Shown: positions 8,098 to 18,036, numbered from the stretch's first letter. The stretch: DNA of 64,000 bases from Spirochaetae bacterium HGW-Spirochaetae-3 (GCA_002839315.1 PGXV01000004.1:304958-368957); one strand, 5' to 3'. Translations and numbers: made by a program. The notes: a model not told the origin generated them from the letters alone.

Positions 8098-11000
8098 ATG
8101 ATCGATTCCACGCCCGGAGCCTTCCCGGGGTCCTTCCATCCCCTCGTCTCGTCATGGTTCGCCGCGCGCTACGGCGACCCGACGCCGGTACAGGCGGCCG
8201 CGTGGCCCGTCATAGCGTCGGGCGCCCATATGCTCGCCTCGGCGCCGACCGGGTCCGGAAAGACGTTGACCGCGTTCCTTGGCGCCCTGTCGCGCTTCGC
8301 GACGGGAGAATATCCGCCCGAGGGCCTGTCGGTGCTGTATATATCGCCGCTCAAGGCCCTCAACGAGGACGTGAGGCTCAACCTCGTCGCGCCGTCGCAC
8401 GAGTTATCTACATGGTTCTCGTCCCGGGGGGAGACCTTCCCCAAGATACGTATAGCGTCGCGGTCCGGCGATACGCCTCAGTCCGAACGGCGGAGCATGC
8501 TGTCGAAGCCGCCAGCGATCCTGTGCACGACGCCAGAGAGCCTGGCGATCATGCTGTCGTCGCGATCGGGTCTGGGCCTCCTGTCGACCGTGCGATTGCT
8601 TATTCTGGACGAGGTGCACGCGGTGCTCGGCACGAAGCGCGGATCGACGCTCGCCTGCTCGGCCGGGCGGCTGGCCCTACTCGCGGGCGAGTTCCAGCGA
8701 GTGGCGCTGTCGGCGACGGTGAGGCCCTTCGAGGAGGCCGCGCGCTTCGTGGGCGGCGCCCGCCTTACGCGCTCGCCCGACGGAACGGCGTCATACGAGC
8801 CGCGGCCGGTATGCGTCGTAGCGCCACCCGCCGACAAGCGGTACGAGCTATCGGTCGCGTGGCCCGCGGCGCCTATCGGGATACGTCCGCCAACGGCGGG
8901 GCCCGACGACCGCGAGGCGGACGAGCCGGCCGGCCGTTACGACGCCGTCGTCGGCGACCTGGCCGAGCGGATCGCCCACGAGCGTTCCACGATCGTGTTC
9001 GCCGACTCGAGGCGCCGGACCGAGCGGCTCGCCGCGATGCTCAACGAGCGATCCGGGGAAGGCACGGCGTGGGCGCACCACGGGTCCCTGTCCAAGGACG
9101 TGCGCAAGGCGGTGGAGACGCGGCTGAAGGAAGGCCGGCTCCGCTGCGTCGTCGCGACGGGCACGCTGGAGCTGGGCATAGACGTCGGAGCCGTCGACCT
9201 CGTGGCGATGGCGGGCGCCCCGTCGAGGGCCGACCAGCTGCTCCAGAGGGCCGGCCGGGCGGGCCACGGCGTCGGGCTATCGAGCCGGGCCGTCGTCTAC
9301 CCCTTCCACGGGCTCGACCTGCTCGCCGCGGCGGCGGCCGTCGGCGCGGCTCTCGAGCGGGACATCGACCCGGTCCGTCCGCCGCGCTGTCCCCTCGACG
9401 TGCTCGCCCAGACGCTCCTCTCCATGGCGCTGTTCGAGGAACGCCGCCTGGACGACCTATACGACGATGTACGGTCATTCCGCCCGTTCGAGGGGCTACC
9501 GAGACGGTCCTTCGACGCCGTGGTCGGCATGCTGTCGGGACGATTCGCCGGGTCGCGGCTCAAGGAGCTGGCGGGCAGGGTCTACCTCGACGCCGAGCGC
9601 GGCACGATACGCGCCAAGGAAGGCGCGGCGATGCTCCTGTACTCCTCCGGCGGTTCGATCCCGGACCGCGGCTACTACGCGATGAGGATGGCCGACGGGG
9701 GCGCCAGGATAGGCGAGCTCGACGAGGAGTTCGTGTTCGAGCGTCGCGTCGGCAACAGCTTCAGCTTCGGTTCGCAGGCCTGGCGCATCGTATCGATAGG
9801 CGACGAGGCGGTGACGGTAGCCCCGCTCGACCGGGACGCCGACTTCATGCCGTTCTGGAAGGCCGACAAGGCTCCCCGCGGCGCGTCGGTGTCGCGTCGG
9901 ATGCTGTCGGCCTGCGCCGAGTACGAGTCGTTCCCCGAGGGATTCGCCGCCGGGCTCCGCGCCGGGCTCGGGTTCTCGGGCGACGCGGCGGACGCGCTCT
10001 CGGCCTTCCTCGCGTCGCAGGCGCGGGCCCAAGGCGGAGCCCCGTTACCGTCCGAAACGGTCGTCCCCGTCGAGCTCTTCGCCGACCCGGGCAGGAAGGC
10101 CGGCTCGACGACGCTCGTCATCCATACCCTGCGCGGCGCCGCCGTCAACGAGCCGCTCGGGATAGCGCTCGCGGCGGCCGTAGGCGGCAGGCTCGGCCTC
10201 GTCGTCGACAGGCTTTCCGACGACGACGCCGTGTCGCTCGCGCTGCCGCTCGCCGACTCGATCGAGACGGAAGCGGCCGTACGCGCCGCGTTCGCGGAAT
10301 TCGCCGATCCAGCGAGGCTAGCCGCGCTCATCCGCGACGGACTGCCGGAGACCGCGGTCTTCGGCGCCTCGTTCAGGGAGAACGCCGGGCGGGCGCTCCT
10401 CCTGCCGCGGTCCGGGTTCGGCAAGCGCACGCCGCTGTGGGTAACGCGGCTGCGAGCCAAGCGCCTGTACGAGAGGACCATCCAGTACGAGGATTTCCCC
10501 GTCGTCGAGGAGACGTGGAAGAGCGTCCTCGAGGGGCGCTTCGACCTGGGGGCCCTCGAGGACCTGTGCCGCGGCATCGTCGACGGGACGACGCGGCTCG
10601 CGTTCTTCCGTTCCCGCGCGCCTAGCCCCTTCGCCAGGCAGTCCGGCTGGGCCGAGACGAACCGCTACCTTTACGAAGGCGACGGTATGCCGGGCGCGGG
10701 CGGGCGGGCGGCGGGAGCCTCGGCTTCTCCGTCCGACGCGGCGATAGAGGATGCTCTGCGCGCGATGGCCGATCACGACGGCGCCGCGCGCCCGCGCGTA
10801 CGGCCCGCGCTCGCGGCCGAGTACGGGCGCAAGCTCAGGCGAGAGCTGCCGGGATGGGCGCCCGAATCCGCCGACGCGCTCGCGGATTGGGTAGACGAGC
10901 GCGTCGCGTTGCCGCTGGACGAGTGGGAGGCGCTGCTCGAGGCCTGCCCGGGAGAACTCGCCGCGGCCGCGCGCCTGGCCGTAGCCTCGCCCGGGACAGC

Positions 11001-12609
11001 CGACGGGCTACTCGGAAGGCTCGTCGCGGGCCGCGTACCCGGAGCGTCGACGAACGCAGTGCTACGGCGCGAACGGCTGGCGGGCGCTGATACGGCGATG
11101 CCGCCTGAGGATCGCGCCCGTCTCGCAGCGGAATGGCTCAAGTCCACCGGCCCGACGCCGCTCTCCGTCATCCGGGCGCTCTTCGGCCTCGTCCCGACCG
11201 GCGGCGAAAGCCCGTCCGCCCTCCTCGAGGCGACGGGCAGCGTCATCGCAGGCGATCTCGGGTTCATGGGCGGCCCCGACGGCGTCGCGGGAGCCTGCGA
11301 CAGGGACGTCCTCGAGTCGCTGCTTCGCCAATCCCGCAAGGCCGCGAGGCTCGCCGTGCACGCCTTGCCGGCAAGCTCCCTCCCGGCGTTCATAGCCGGA
11401 ATGCAAGGCGTGCGGGATAGGCTCGGTTCCACGGATCCGGTAGGCTCGGCCGACGGTATCGCCGCGACGCGGCGCGCGCTATCGCCCCTCTCGGGCTACC
11501 CAGCCCCCGCCGCATTGTGGGAGACGGAGATCCTGCCCGCCCGGGTCGGCGCGTATCGTCCCGAATACCTCGACGCGTTGCTCGCGAGCGGTGAATTCCT
11601 GTGGTTCGGCGCGGGCAAGGAGACGGTCGCCTTCGTTACGGCCGACGATTTCGAGGCTTTCTCGCCCGAGGTCGAAAGCCTCCTCGTCGGCACCGGAGAG
11701 CCTCCTATGGACGCGTGGGCCATCAAAGACAGGATGGGCCTGTCCATAGCCGAGCTCGAGGAGCGGATATGGGGCGATATATGGTCGGGGGCGATTAGTT
11801 CGACCGATTTTACGGCGGTCAGGCAGGCCGCCGCCGCGGGATTCAGGCGGGTATCCGTCTCGGGAGATGACGCCGCGAAGGCTACGGGGCGCCCGGCCGC
11901 TGGGCGCAGAGGGCGTATCCCCCTGGCGCTGAGCCGCCGCTGGAAGACGGGGGCCCCGGTCGCGGGATCCTGGTTCTCGCTGGCGCTGGAGGACGCAGGG
12001 CGCGACGAGGCGGACAGGCTCGAGCTCGCCGTCGCCGCCGTCCGCGCGATCGCGCGGCGCTACGGGCTCGTATGCAAGGCGACGATCGACCGGGAGCTAC
12101 CGGCCATTACGTGGTCGTACCTGTCCCGCGCCGTCCGGAAGCTTGAGTTGGCCGGGGAGCTCTCGTGGGGAAAGTTCTTCGAGGGCGTCGACGGGCCTCA
12201 GTTCATGAGCGCCGAGGGCCTCCGCGCGTTCAGGGCGGGCGGCTTCGACGATCGCCTCTGGTCCGTCAACGCCTGCGACCCCGCGAGCCCGGCGGGACTC
12301 GCTATCGACGGGCTCCCCGCCGGCATTCCGTCCCGGCTTCCGGTCAACAGGCTATCGATGCGCGCGGGCATGCCTATCTGCGCCTCGAGGCGATCGTGGC
12401 GCGACCTCGAGATACACGCGCCTCCGGAGGATCCCGCCGTCGGCCCCGCGCTCGCCTTCCTCGTCGAGGCGAGACGGCGCGCCGTCGCCCCGGAGCGTCG
12501 CGTGGCCATAGCGTCGATCAACGGCGATAGCGCCGCCGCCTCGCCGTACGCCGACATGCTGCTCGGGATGGGATTCGACGCGGACAGGGGAACGCTGACG
12601 CTCTGGTGA
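8098..12609 (+). CDS. lhr: Lhr-type large DEAD/DEAH helicase
   Basis: 1503 aa from ATG 8098; an in-frame ATG at 8080 is an equal alternative. Superfamily 2 core: Walker A APTGSGKT (about 48-55), SPLKALNEDV, TTPESLA, DEVH box LDEVHAVLGTKRG (about 168-180), LSATV, then the second RecA domain with ATGTLELGIDVG and QLLQRAGRAGH. A winged-helix and the Lhr-specific beta-barrel follow (about 430-830). The C-terminal half (about 850-1500) corresponds to the long Lhr-CTD found in full-length E. coli Lhr (about 1538 aa), which has been linked to uracil-DNA glycosylase activity; the shorter Lhr-core type lacks it. The role is inferred to be DNA repair. Gene faces away from 7528-8007. Confidence 0.88.
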   Translation: MIDSTPGAFPGSFHPLVSSWFAARYGDPTPVQAAAWPVIASGAHMLASAPTGSGKTLTAFLGALSRFATGEYPPEGLSVLYISPLKALNEDVRLNLVAPSHELSTWFSSRGETFPKIRIASRSGDTPQSERRSMLSKPPAILCTTPESLAIMLSSRSGLGLLSTVRLLILDEVHAVLGTKRGSTLACSAGRLALLAGEFQRVALSATVRPFEEAARFVGGARLTRSPDGTASYEPRPVCVVAPPADKRYELSVAWPAAPIGIRPPTAGPDDREADEPAGRYDAVVGDLAERIAHERSTIVFADSRRRTERLAAMLNERSGEGTAWAHHGSLSKDVRKAVETRLKEGRLRCVVATGTLELGIDVGAVDLVAMAGAPSRADQLLQRAGRAGHGVGLSSRAVVYPFHGLDLLAAAAAVGAALERDIDPVRPPRCPLDVLAQTLLSMALFEERRLDDLYDDVRSFRPFEGLPRRSFDAVVGMLSGRFAGSRLKELAGRVYLDAERGTIRAKEGAAMLLYSSGGSIPDRGYYAMRMADGGARIGELDEEFVFERRVGNSFSFGSQAWRIVSIGDEAVTVAPLDRDADFMPFWKADKAPRGASVSRRMLSACAEYESFPEGFAAGLRAGLGFSGDAADALSAFLASQARAQGGAPLPSETVVPVELFADPGRKAGSTTLVIHTLRGAAVNEPLGIALAAAVGGRLGLVVDRLSDDDAVSLALPLADSIETEAAVRAAFAEFADPARLAALIRDGLPETAVFGASFRENAGRALLLPRSGFGKRTPLWVTRLRAKRLYERTIQYEDFPVVEETWKSVLEGRFDLGALEDLCRGIVDGTTRLAFFRSRAPSPFARQSGWAETNRYLYEGDGMPGAGGRAAGASASPSDAAIEDALRAMADHDGAARPRVRPALAAEYGRKLRRELPGWAPESADALADWVDERVALPLDEWEALLEACPGELAAAARLAVASPGTADGLLGRLVAGRVPGASTNAVLRRERLAGADTAMPPEDRARLAAEWLKSTGPTPLSVIRALFGLVPTGGESPSALLEATGSVIAGDLGFMGGPDGVAGACDRDVLESLLRQSRKAARLAVHALPASSLPAFIAGMQGVRDRLGSTDPVGSADGIAATRRALSPLSGYPAPAALWETEILPARVGAYRPEYLDALLASGEFLWFGAGKETVAFVTADDFEAFSPEVESLLVGTGEPPMDAWAIKDRMGLSIAELEERIWGDIWSGAISSTDFTAVRQAAAAGFRRVSVSGDDAAKATGRPAAGRRGRIPLALSRRWKTGAPVAGSWFSLALEDAGRDEADRLELAVAAVRAIARRYGLVCKATIDRELPAITWSYLSRAVRKLELAGELSWGKFFEGVDGPQFMSAEGLRAFRAGGFDDRLWSVNACDPASPAGLAIDGLPAGIPSRLPVNRLSMRAGMPICASRRSWRDLEIHAPPEDPAVGPALAFLVEARRRAVAPERRVAIASINGDSAAASPYADMLLGMGFDADRGTLTLW

Positions 12610-12757
12610 ACGCGTCGATGTTCGCCGTGACGAAAGTTACTCGCGAAAATGACTAAAGACTCGCGGAATACCATCGTTCGGCACGAGGCCGAGCCCTTGG
12701 CGGAATGCTAGTATCCCTCTTGGCGATGGCCCTTCGAGCGATCGTCGAGGAGGACTA

Positions 12758-14266
12758 ATGAACAGGATTACGCCCATTATCGCGCTGTCGCTGATGACGC
12801 TCGGCTGCGCGGCCCTTCCCGGGAATCGGATACTGGACCTCGCGGCCTCCGCCATGACCGAGGACCTGGCGGGACGGACTACGTCGGCGGGCGCGGCGGG
12901 ACATGATCGATCGAAGAAGGCCGTTCCGACGAAAGAGACCGTAGTCGCCGCGGTCAAGGCCTACGACATGGAAGCCCTGACGGGGCTCCTGGATTCGGTT
13001 GACGACGTCCGGCCTATCGTCGGCCCCGACGTACCGCTCCTGCACCTCGCGGAAGAGGCGATGGGTTACGGCGAGGCGGCTAACCCCATGGTCGAGTATC
13101 TCGTATCGAAGAAGGCCTATACCCTGCAATACGACGACGCGGGGAGAAGCCTGGAACGGGTCATCATCTCCATGGAGATAGGCGATTCGCCGCGCATGGA
13201 CTACGTACAGGCATTGGTCGGGGACAAGCTGGCCCGATACGCGGGCGCCCTCAAGACGGACGACCGCAGGGAGTTCGAGGCCTTGCTGGAGTATATGCCC
13301 CTCCGCCCGGCGCTGCTCCTGGAAGCGGCCAAGTACAAGGCCGCCCGTATCTCCTCCATGCTGCTTTCAAGGGACATTCCCGCGGCAACCGTCGATCCGA
13401 AGACCGGAGAGACCGCCTTGCATAAGGCCTGCGATAGTTATCCCTACGATCTTCGCTTCGATAGCCGGGCCTCGCTCGTCAAGCTATTCCTGGACAACGG
13501 CGCGCCCGTTGACGCGAAGGACGGAGCGGGGCGTTCGCCCCTGCTAACGCTCCTTGCGTCGGCCAGGTCTGACGGCGCGCGGAAGCTCGGTAGCCCCGAA
13601 TCCTTGGCGGCCCTCCTCCTGGAACGCGGCGCCGACCCGAGCGCCAAGGACGGACAAGGCTCGTCGGCGCTGTTCCTCGCCGCGGAGATGAAGTTGGCCG
13701 ATACGGTCTCCCTGCTCCTCGATAGGGGTGCGGCCCTGGATGAGAAGGCCATCGGCTCGTATAACCAGAGCGTCGCCATAATGGGCGTTTTCATGGACCA
13801 TGGCGCCGATCCGGCCCTGTTCATCAACCCTCTCGGCGTACTGGGCGAAGGCGAGCAACGAGAGCTTATCGACCTGTTGCTGGCCAAGGGCGTGCCCGTC
13901 GCGAGTATCGACCCGCAGAAGGTATACGCCAACTTCGAGAACGTGCGGTACCTCGTAGAACGCGGGGCCGAATTGAAGGATAGCAATATACTGTTCAACG
14001 CCTTGACGCAATCCGCCGGGGTCGACCGGATCCGGTACCTCCTCGACCATGGCGCCGACGTGAACAGGACCTATTTCAAGGGCATGACCATACTCCACTA
14101 CGCCGTCAAGAACAGCGACCTGGAAGCCGCCCGGGTCTTCCTTGAAAAGGGCGCGAGCGTAAACGCCAAGGACGACGACGGGAAGACGCCCTTGGACTAC
14201 TGCTTCCCGAGCCGCACGGAACTGATAAGGACGCTTAAGGCGGCAGGGGCCGTAAGCGGCTCGTGA
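12758..14266 (+). CDS. ankyrin-repeat lipoprotein
   Basis: 502 aa. The signal peptide ends in lipobox LMTLGC (Cys about 17), so the protein should be lipid-anchored. After a 50-residue linker, ankyrin-like helices begin; clear ankyrin units with GETALHKAC (about 210), GAPVDAKDGAGRSPLL, GADPSAKDGQGSSALFLAA, LLDHGADVNRTYFKGMTILHYAV and GASVNAKDDDGKTPLDYC occur in the C-terminal two thirds. Ankyrin repeats bind proteins; the partner is unknown. The start is well marked by GAGGAGGAC six bases upstream. The gene stands alone between lhr and the convergent fusA2. Confidence 0.85.
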   Translation: MNRITPIIALSLMTLGCAALPGNRILDLAASAMTEDLAGRTTSAGAAGHDRSKKAVPTKETVVAAVKAYDMEALTGLLDSVDDVRPIVGPDVPLLHLAEEAMGYGEAANPMVEYLVSKKAYTLQYDDAGRSLERVIISMEIGDSPRMDYVQALVGDKLARYAGALKTDDRREFEALLEYMPLRPALLLEAAKYKAARISSMLLSRDIPAATVDPKTGETALHKACDSYPYDLRFDSRASLVKLFLDNGAPVDAKDGAGRSPLLTLLASARSDGARKLGSPESLAALLLERGADPSAKDGQGSSALFLAAEMKLADTVSLLLDRGAALDEKAIGSYNQSVAIMGVFMDHGADPALFINPLGVLGEGEQRELIDLLLAKGVPVASIDPQKVYANFENVRYLVERGAELKDSNILFNALTQSAGVDRIRYLLDHGADVNRTYFKGMTILHYAVKNSDLEAARVFLEKGASVNAKDDDGKTPLDYCFPSRTELIRTLKAAGAVSGS

Positions 14267-14322
14267 GGTAGCCGATCTAGCGCTACGTCCCCGGCGATCC
14301 CGGGGCGTTCGGCGACGAAAAA

Positions 14323-14346
14323 AGGGCCGCCCCTAAGGGCGGCCCT
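14323..14346 (-). terminator. rho-independent terminator of the fusA2-like gene
   Basis: A perfect nine-base GC stem (14324-14332 with 14337-14345) has a four-base loop. On the minus strand it is followed by six T (A-run at 14318-14323). It lies about 30 bases past the stop of the elongation-factor gene. On the plus strand there is no T-run, so it acts mainly leftward. Confidence 0.9.
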
Positions 14347-14374
14347 CGTCATGCCTGCATCTACGCTTCGGCCC

Positions 14375-16471
14375 TTAGTCTTCCTCGGCTTCCTGTATGC
14401 GGAACGCCGCGGCGGCCTTGGCCACGTCATCGGCTATCTTGCCCGATATCGGCGCGTAGTGGTCGAACTCGACCTCGAATCCGCCGGTACCGCTGGTCAT
14501 GGCCTTGAGGTCTATCGAGTATCGTAGCAACTCGGCCTGCGGCACCTCAGCCTTGATATCGACTATCCCGCCGCCCATCGGCTCCTGGCCGGAGATCCGG
14601 CCGCGCCTGCCAGAGAGGTCAGACATCACGTCGCCCAGGTACTTCTCGTCGACGAATACCATAAGCCTCATGACGGGCTCGAGCAGGGTGGCGCCGGCGT
14701 TCTTGCACGCATCGCGGAACGCGCCGCGGGCGGCGATCTTGAACGCCATCTCGGAGGAGTCCACGGGGTGCTCCTTGCCGTCGGTCAGTATCGACTTTAC
14801 GTCGACGACCGGGTAGCCCGCGATGGTACCGAACTCCATAGCCTGGTGTATGCCCTTCTCGATACCGGGGATGAAGCCCTTGGAAACCGCCCCGCCGAAT
14901 ACCTTGTTCTCGAACTGGTACCCCGTCCCTCGCGGCAACGGTTCGACCTCCATGACGACGCGCGCGTACTGGCCGTGGCCGCCGGTCTGCTTCTTGTGCG
15001 TATGCTCGCCGCCTGAATGCTTGGAGATAGTCTCGCGGTACGCGATACGCGGAAGGCGGGTCTCTACCTCTATCTTCTGAGAATGGCGCACCTTATCGAG
15101 GAGGATATTAAGGTGCAGCTCGCCCATGCCGGCTATGACCGTCTCCTTGGTCTCTCCGTCGAAGTGTATGGTAAAGGTCTTGTCCTCCTCGGCGGCCTTG
15201 TGGAGGAGCTCCGATAGCTTATCCTCTTCCTTCTTCGATACCGCGCTGATGGCGACGGCGTGGATCGGCTGCGGCAGGTGTAGCGGAAGGAACGACAGCG
15301 GCGTATCGGGAGCGGTGATGGATTCGTTGGTCTTCAGCGACGCGCTCTTGGTAAGAATGCCTATATCGCCGGCGCGAAGGTCATGGACCTCCTCGAGCTT
15401 CTTGCCCTGAGCCGTATATAGCTTGCCTACCTTCTCCTTCTTGTTCTCCTGTACGTTGAGTATCTCCATGTCCACGGATAGCACTCCGTGCACGACCTTG
15501 ACGTAGGAGAGGCGACCGGAGAACTGGTCTATCTGTGTCTTGATGACGAGGGCCGCGAGCGGCGCGTTCTCGTCGACCGAGAGGACGGACTCGGTTCCGT
15601 CGGCCGCGGTCACCCTCTCGGTGGAGAGCTGCGACGGCGCTGGCGCTATCATCGCCAGGAAATCGAGTAGCGCGGCCATGCCCGAGTTCATGATGGCGGC
15701 TCCGGCGAACGCCGGTACTACGTGATTGGACGCGAGCGCCTCCGAGAGCCCCTTGACGATCTCGGCCTGCGATAACGTCCCCTCGGACAGGTATTTCTCC
15801 ATCAGCTCATCGTCGCCGTCGGCGGCGGCCTCTGACAGCACGGCCCTGGCTTCGGTCACAGCGTTGGCGAATTCGGCCGGAACCGGCGAGGCGACCTCCT
15901 TCTGATCATGAGAGGCCGGCAGTAAGTACGCCTTCTGGTTCAATACGTCGATGACGCCCTTATACTCGGCGCCCTCGCCCATGGGTATGGTAATAGCCGC
16001 TGGGGCCAGCTTGAATTTCTCTTTAATATCGTCGAGGGTGCCCTGAAATGATGAGCGATCCTCGTCGAGCTTGTTGACGAATACCATCCGCGGCTTGACG
16101 CGGGATTCCAGGTTACGCCAGATCTTTATCGTCTCTATCTGCACTCCGGCTCGAGCGTCCACCAACACCAGGGCGGATTCGCATGAGCGCAAGGCCAGGA
16201 TGACGTCACCGATAAAATCCGAGGAACCGGGAGTATCGATGAAGTTGATCTTCTTCTCGCCAATACACGCGTGCGCGAGCGAGGCGTGTACCGAAATTTT
16301 CCGCTCGATCTCCTCTTCCGCGTAGTCGCTCACCGTCTTGCCGAACTCTATGGTCTCTGGCTTCTGGATGGCGCCCGCACTGAAGAGGAGATGTTCGAGC
16401 AGGCTTGTTTTACCCGTGCTACCGTGGCCCGCAAGGGCCACGTTCCTAATGAGATCGGTCGTGTAGGTCAT
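14375..16471 (-). CDS. fusA2: elongation factor G-like GTPase (FusA2 type)
   Basis: 698 aa translational GTPase. G1 GHGSTGKT (about 15-22), G3 DTPGSSDF (about 80), G4 NKLDED, then EF-G domains II-V. The switch I region reads EEEIERKISVHAS in place of the canonical ERGITI of EF-G, which places it with the EF-G-like paralogues (T. pallidum carries a gene annotated fusA-2) rather than the main translocase. Such proteins may act in ribosome recycling or have no essential translocation role. A promoter-like TTGACA lies on the minus strand at about 16595 with a poor -10, and the gene ends in a strong terminator. Confidence 0.87.
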   Translation of the reverse strand: MTYTTDLIRNVALAGHGSTGKTSLLEHLLFSAGAIQKPETIEFGKTVSDYAEEEIERKISVHASLAHACIGEKKINFIDTPGSSDFIGDVILALRSCESALVLVDARAGVQIETIKIWRNLESRVKPRMVFVNKLDEDRSSFQGTLDDIKEKFKLAPAAITIPMGEGAEYKGVIDVLNQKAYLLPASHDQKEVASPVPAEFANAVTEARAVLSEAAADGDDELMEKYLSEGTLSQAEIVKGLSEALASNHVVPAFAGAAIMNSGMAALLDFLAMIAPAPSQLSTERVTAADGTESVLSVDENAPLAALVIKTQIDQFSGRLSYVKVVHGVLSVDMEILNVQENKKEKVGKLYTAQGKKLEEVHDLRAGDIGILTKSASLKTNESITAPDTPLSFLPLHLPQPIHAVAISAVSKKEEDKLSELLHKAAEEDKTFTIHFDGETKETVIAGMGELHLNILLDKVRHSQKIEVETRLPRIAYRETISKHSGGEHTHKKQTGGHGQYARVVMEVEPLPRGTGYQFENKVFGGAVSKGFIPGIEKGIHQAMEFGTIAGYPVVDVKSILTDGKEHPVDSSEMAFKIAARGAFRDACKNAGATLLEPVMRLMVFVDEKYLGDVMSDLSGRRGRISGQEPMGGGIVDIKAEVPQAELLRYSIDLKAMTSGTGGFEVEFDHYAPISGKIADDVAKAAAAFRIQEAEED

Positions 16472-16642
16472 TGACGCGCTCCTTAAGGAAGTTTCGAGGT
16501 CCGTCGCGCCGAGTACTATCCGGAGCCGGGCCTCCTGACGGAACAGTAGAACCGTTTCGTACTGATTTTCGAATGATGGAACCTATTTATCGAGTTGTCA
16601 AGAAAAAGCAGGCTACGCGGAAGGGAAGGATGGACGGATCGA

Positions 16643-16672
16643 TTGACAAAGGCTGATATCGCGGCTTATACA
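16643..16672 (+). promoter_or_regulatory. sigma70-type promoter of the tRNA-Pro/tRNA-Arg pair
   Basis: TTGACA at 16643-16648, 18-base spacer, TATACA at 16667-16672. Transcription would begin about 16679, five bases ahead of the mature tRNA-Pro. Confidence 0.7.
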
Positions 16673-16683
16673 ATAGCACTATT

Positions 16684-16756
16684 CGGGACGTAGCCTAGCG
16701 GCTAAGGCGCCAGCTTTGGGAGCTGGATACCGGGGGTTCGAATCCCCCCGTCCCGA
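16684..16756 (+). tRNA. tRNA-Pro (UGG)
   Basis: Acceptor 16684-16690 pairs with 16749-16755; anticodon stem CCAGC/GCTGG encloses the loop TTTGGGA with anticodon TGG at 16717-16719; the T arm has GGGGGTTCGAATCCCCC. Discriminator A at 16756. No CCA is encoded. Confidence 0.97.
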
Positions 16757-16760
16757 CGAC

Positions 16761-16834
16761 GGGATCATAGCTCATCTGGATAGAGCAACGGCCTTCTAAG
16801 CCGTAGGTGGTGGGTTCGAGCCCCGCTGGTCCCA
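16761..16834 (+). tRNA. tRNA-Arg (UCU)
   Basis: Acceptor GGGATCA (16761-16767) pairs with TGGTCCC (16827-16833), with one G-T pair. Anticodon stem ACGGC/GCCGT, loop CTTCTAA, anticodon TCT. Only four bases separate it from tRNA-Pro, so both come from one transcript. No CCA is encoded. Confidence 0.95.
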
Positions 16835-16842
16835 ATTTTCCT

Positions 16843-17472
16843 TTATCTGCGATCGCGTTTCAGCCGCTTGACGCCGAGGATGGCCGCTCCCGCGACGTAG
16901 AGCGCCGACAGTATCGCTCCGAGCCATTCCATCCGCATGAAGAAGAGCGCGACTCCTAACGCCGCGACGATGAAGCACGCGATGGCGATGGCAAGGTACT
17001 TCATGGCGCCAGGCATGCCGTCCTTGACGGCCTCTTCAAGCAGGACAGGATAGGCGACGGCGCTGGCGGCCAGCATGGCCGGTATCAGCAGAGCATAGAC
17101 GCGGTTAGAATCGCCCCACGACAGCACGGTATGGGCCAATCCGAAGACAGAAAGCGACCCGGCCATGAACGAGACCAGTCGCTCGTATTCCATGCCCCGC
17201 GCGAGGCCGTTGAATCCGACGGCCACGTAATACGTCGCGGTGCTCAGACCGAAGGGCAGCAGCCAATAGCGGGCGAAGAAAGATAAGACCAGGAGCGGAG
17301 AGCCCCACGTCGGCGCCAATATCGGCCGGAACAGGAGCCAGACGAGAACGGCTGGGATTCCGAATAGCAAGCCCCTGGCGAAGGGACGTCCCCGCCATTC
17401 ACCCGACCGAAAGGTCCAGGCGGCGACCGTGAAAAAGCATAGCGGCATCGATAGCAGTGAAAAAGCATACAT
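16843..17472 (-). CDS. multi-spanning membrane protein of unknown function
   Basis: 209 aa with about six hydrophobic segments (approximate residues 1-20, 33-50, 55-75, 98-118, 124-142, 158-200) and short charged loops, ending in a basic tail RLKRDRR. No family motif is recognisable to me. It begins with ATG following a run of T, without an evident Shine-Dalgarno, and its 3' end lies nine bases from the convergent tRNA-Arg. The gene 17541-17942 lies directly upstream on the same strand, so the two may be co-transcribed. Confidence 0.65.
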   Translation of the reverse strand: MYAFSLLSMPLCFFTVAAWTFRSGEWRGRPFARGLLFGIPAVLVWLLFRPILAPTWGSPLLVLSFFARYWLLPFGLSTATYYVAVGFNGLARGMEYERLVSFMAGSLSVFGLAHTVLSWGDSNRVYALLIPAMLAASAVAYPVLLEEAVKDGMPGAMKYLAIAIACFIVAALGVALFFMRMEWLGAILSALYVAGAAILGVKRLKRDRR

Positions 17473-17540
17473 AAGGCCATAAGGCTACCACGGCGGAGCC
17501 GCCGAGGCAAGAGAGGGGCGAGGATCGGAGAGTCTCGCCG

Positions 17541-17942
17541 CTAGAACATCGAGAGCAGGTCGATATGATCCTGGGCCCAGCTGGCGAATTTCCTGCTCGC
17601 GTCGGCCAAGGCCTTGACCGTCTGCTTCGGTTCCTCGTCCTGTATGGACTCCGAGAACGCGTCCAGCGACGCGGCGAAGGCCCTTTCATGGGAGACGAGG
17701 GCCTGAAGCAATTCTTCCGGTCCGGACCCGGCCGCAATCTCAATGCGCGGGACGACGCCCGTATAAAGCGCGTCGAGGGGGCGCAATACCACGATATGCT
17801 CGATCTTCTGTCGTAGTACCGACTCGATAACCTTACGTATGGCAGGAGCCTGTACGGCCTTTCCCGATTCTCGGTACGCTAGCACGGCCTCTTCGCAGAC
17901 AGCGGATAGAGTCGAAGAAGCGGATTGGACTTTTTCATTCAT
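17541..17942 (-). CDS. small helical protein of unknown function
   Basis: 133 aa, predominantly alpha-helical and acidic. The second half (LVSHERAFAASLDAFSE ... SRKFASWAQDHIDLLSMF) has the spacing of His/Glu residues seen in ferritin-like four-helix bundles, but a full metal-binding set is not visible, so I do not assign that family. The ATG at 17942 is followed by MNEK and the region upstream contains the divergent infC promoter. Confidence 0.55.
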   Translation of the reverse strand: MNEKVQSASSTLSAVCEEAVLAYRESGKAVQAPAIRKVIESVLRQKIEHIVVLRPLDALYTGVVPRIEIAAGSGPEELLQALVSHERAFAASLDAFSESIQDEEPKQTVKALADASRKFASWAQDHIDLLSMF

Positions 17943-18006
17943 AATGTAACGATAGTATTAACATTCGCGCATGTCAAACATGATTTAAGATAGATCGTAC
18001 GACCCT

Positions 18007-18036
18007 TTGACGCGACGATGGTCCCTATGCTAGAAT
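18007..18036 (+). promoter_or_regulatory. promoter of the infC-rpmI-rplT operon
   Basis: TTGACG at 18007-18012, 18-base spacer, extended -10 TGCTAGAAT with hexamer TAGAAT at 18031-18036. The predicted leader before infC is only about 38 bases, too short for the large L20-binding leader known from Bacillus. Confidence 0.65.

Noticed and set aside
8154..10625. Long arginine-rich frame within lhr (plus strand, other phase)
   Set aside because: Arginine/glycine-rich composition without any motif is the typical out-of-frame reading of high-GC coding DNA; the Lhr frame has all helicase motifs.
16585..16610. Possible minus-strand promoter of fusA2
   Set aside because: TTGACA is present but the best -10 17 bases away reads CATCAT, too poor to list.
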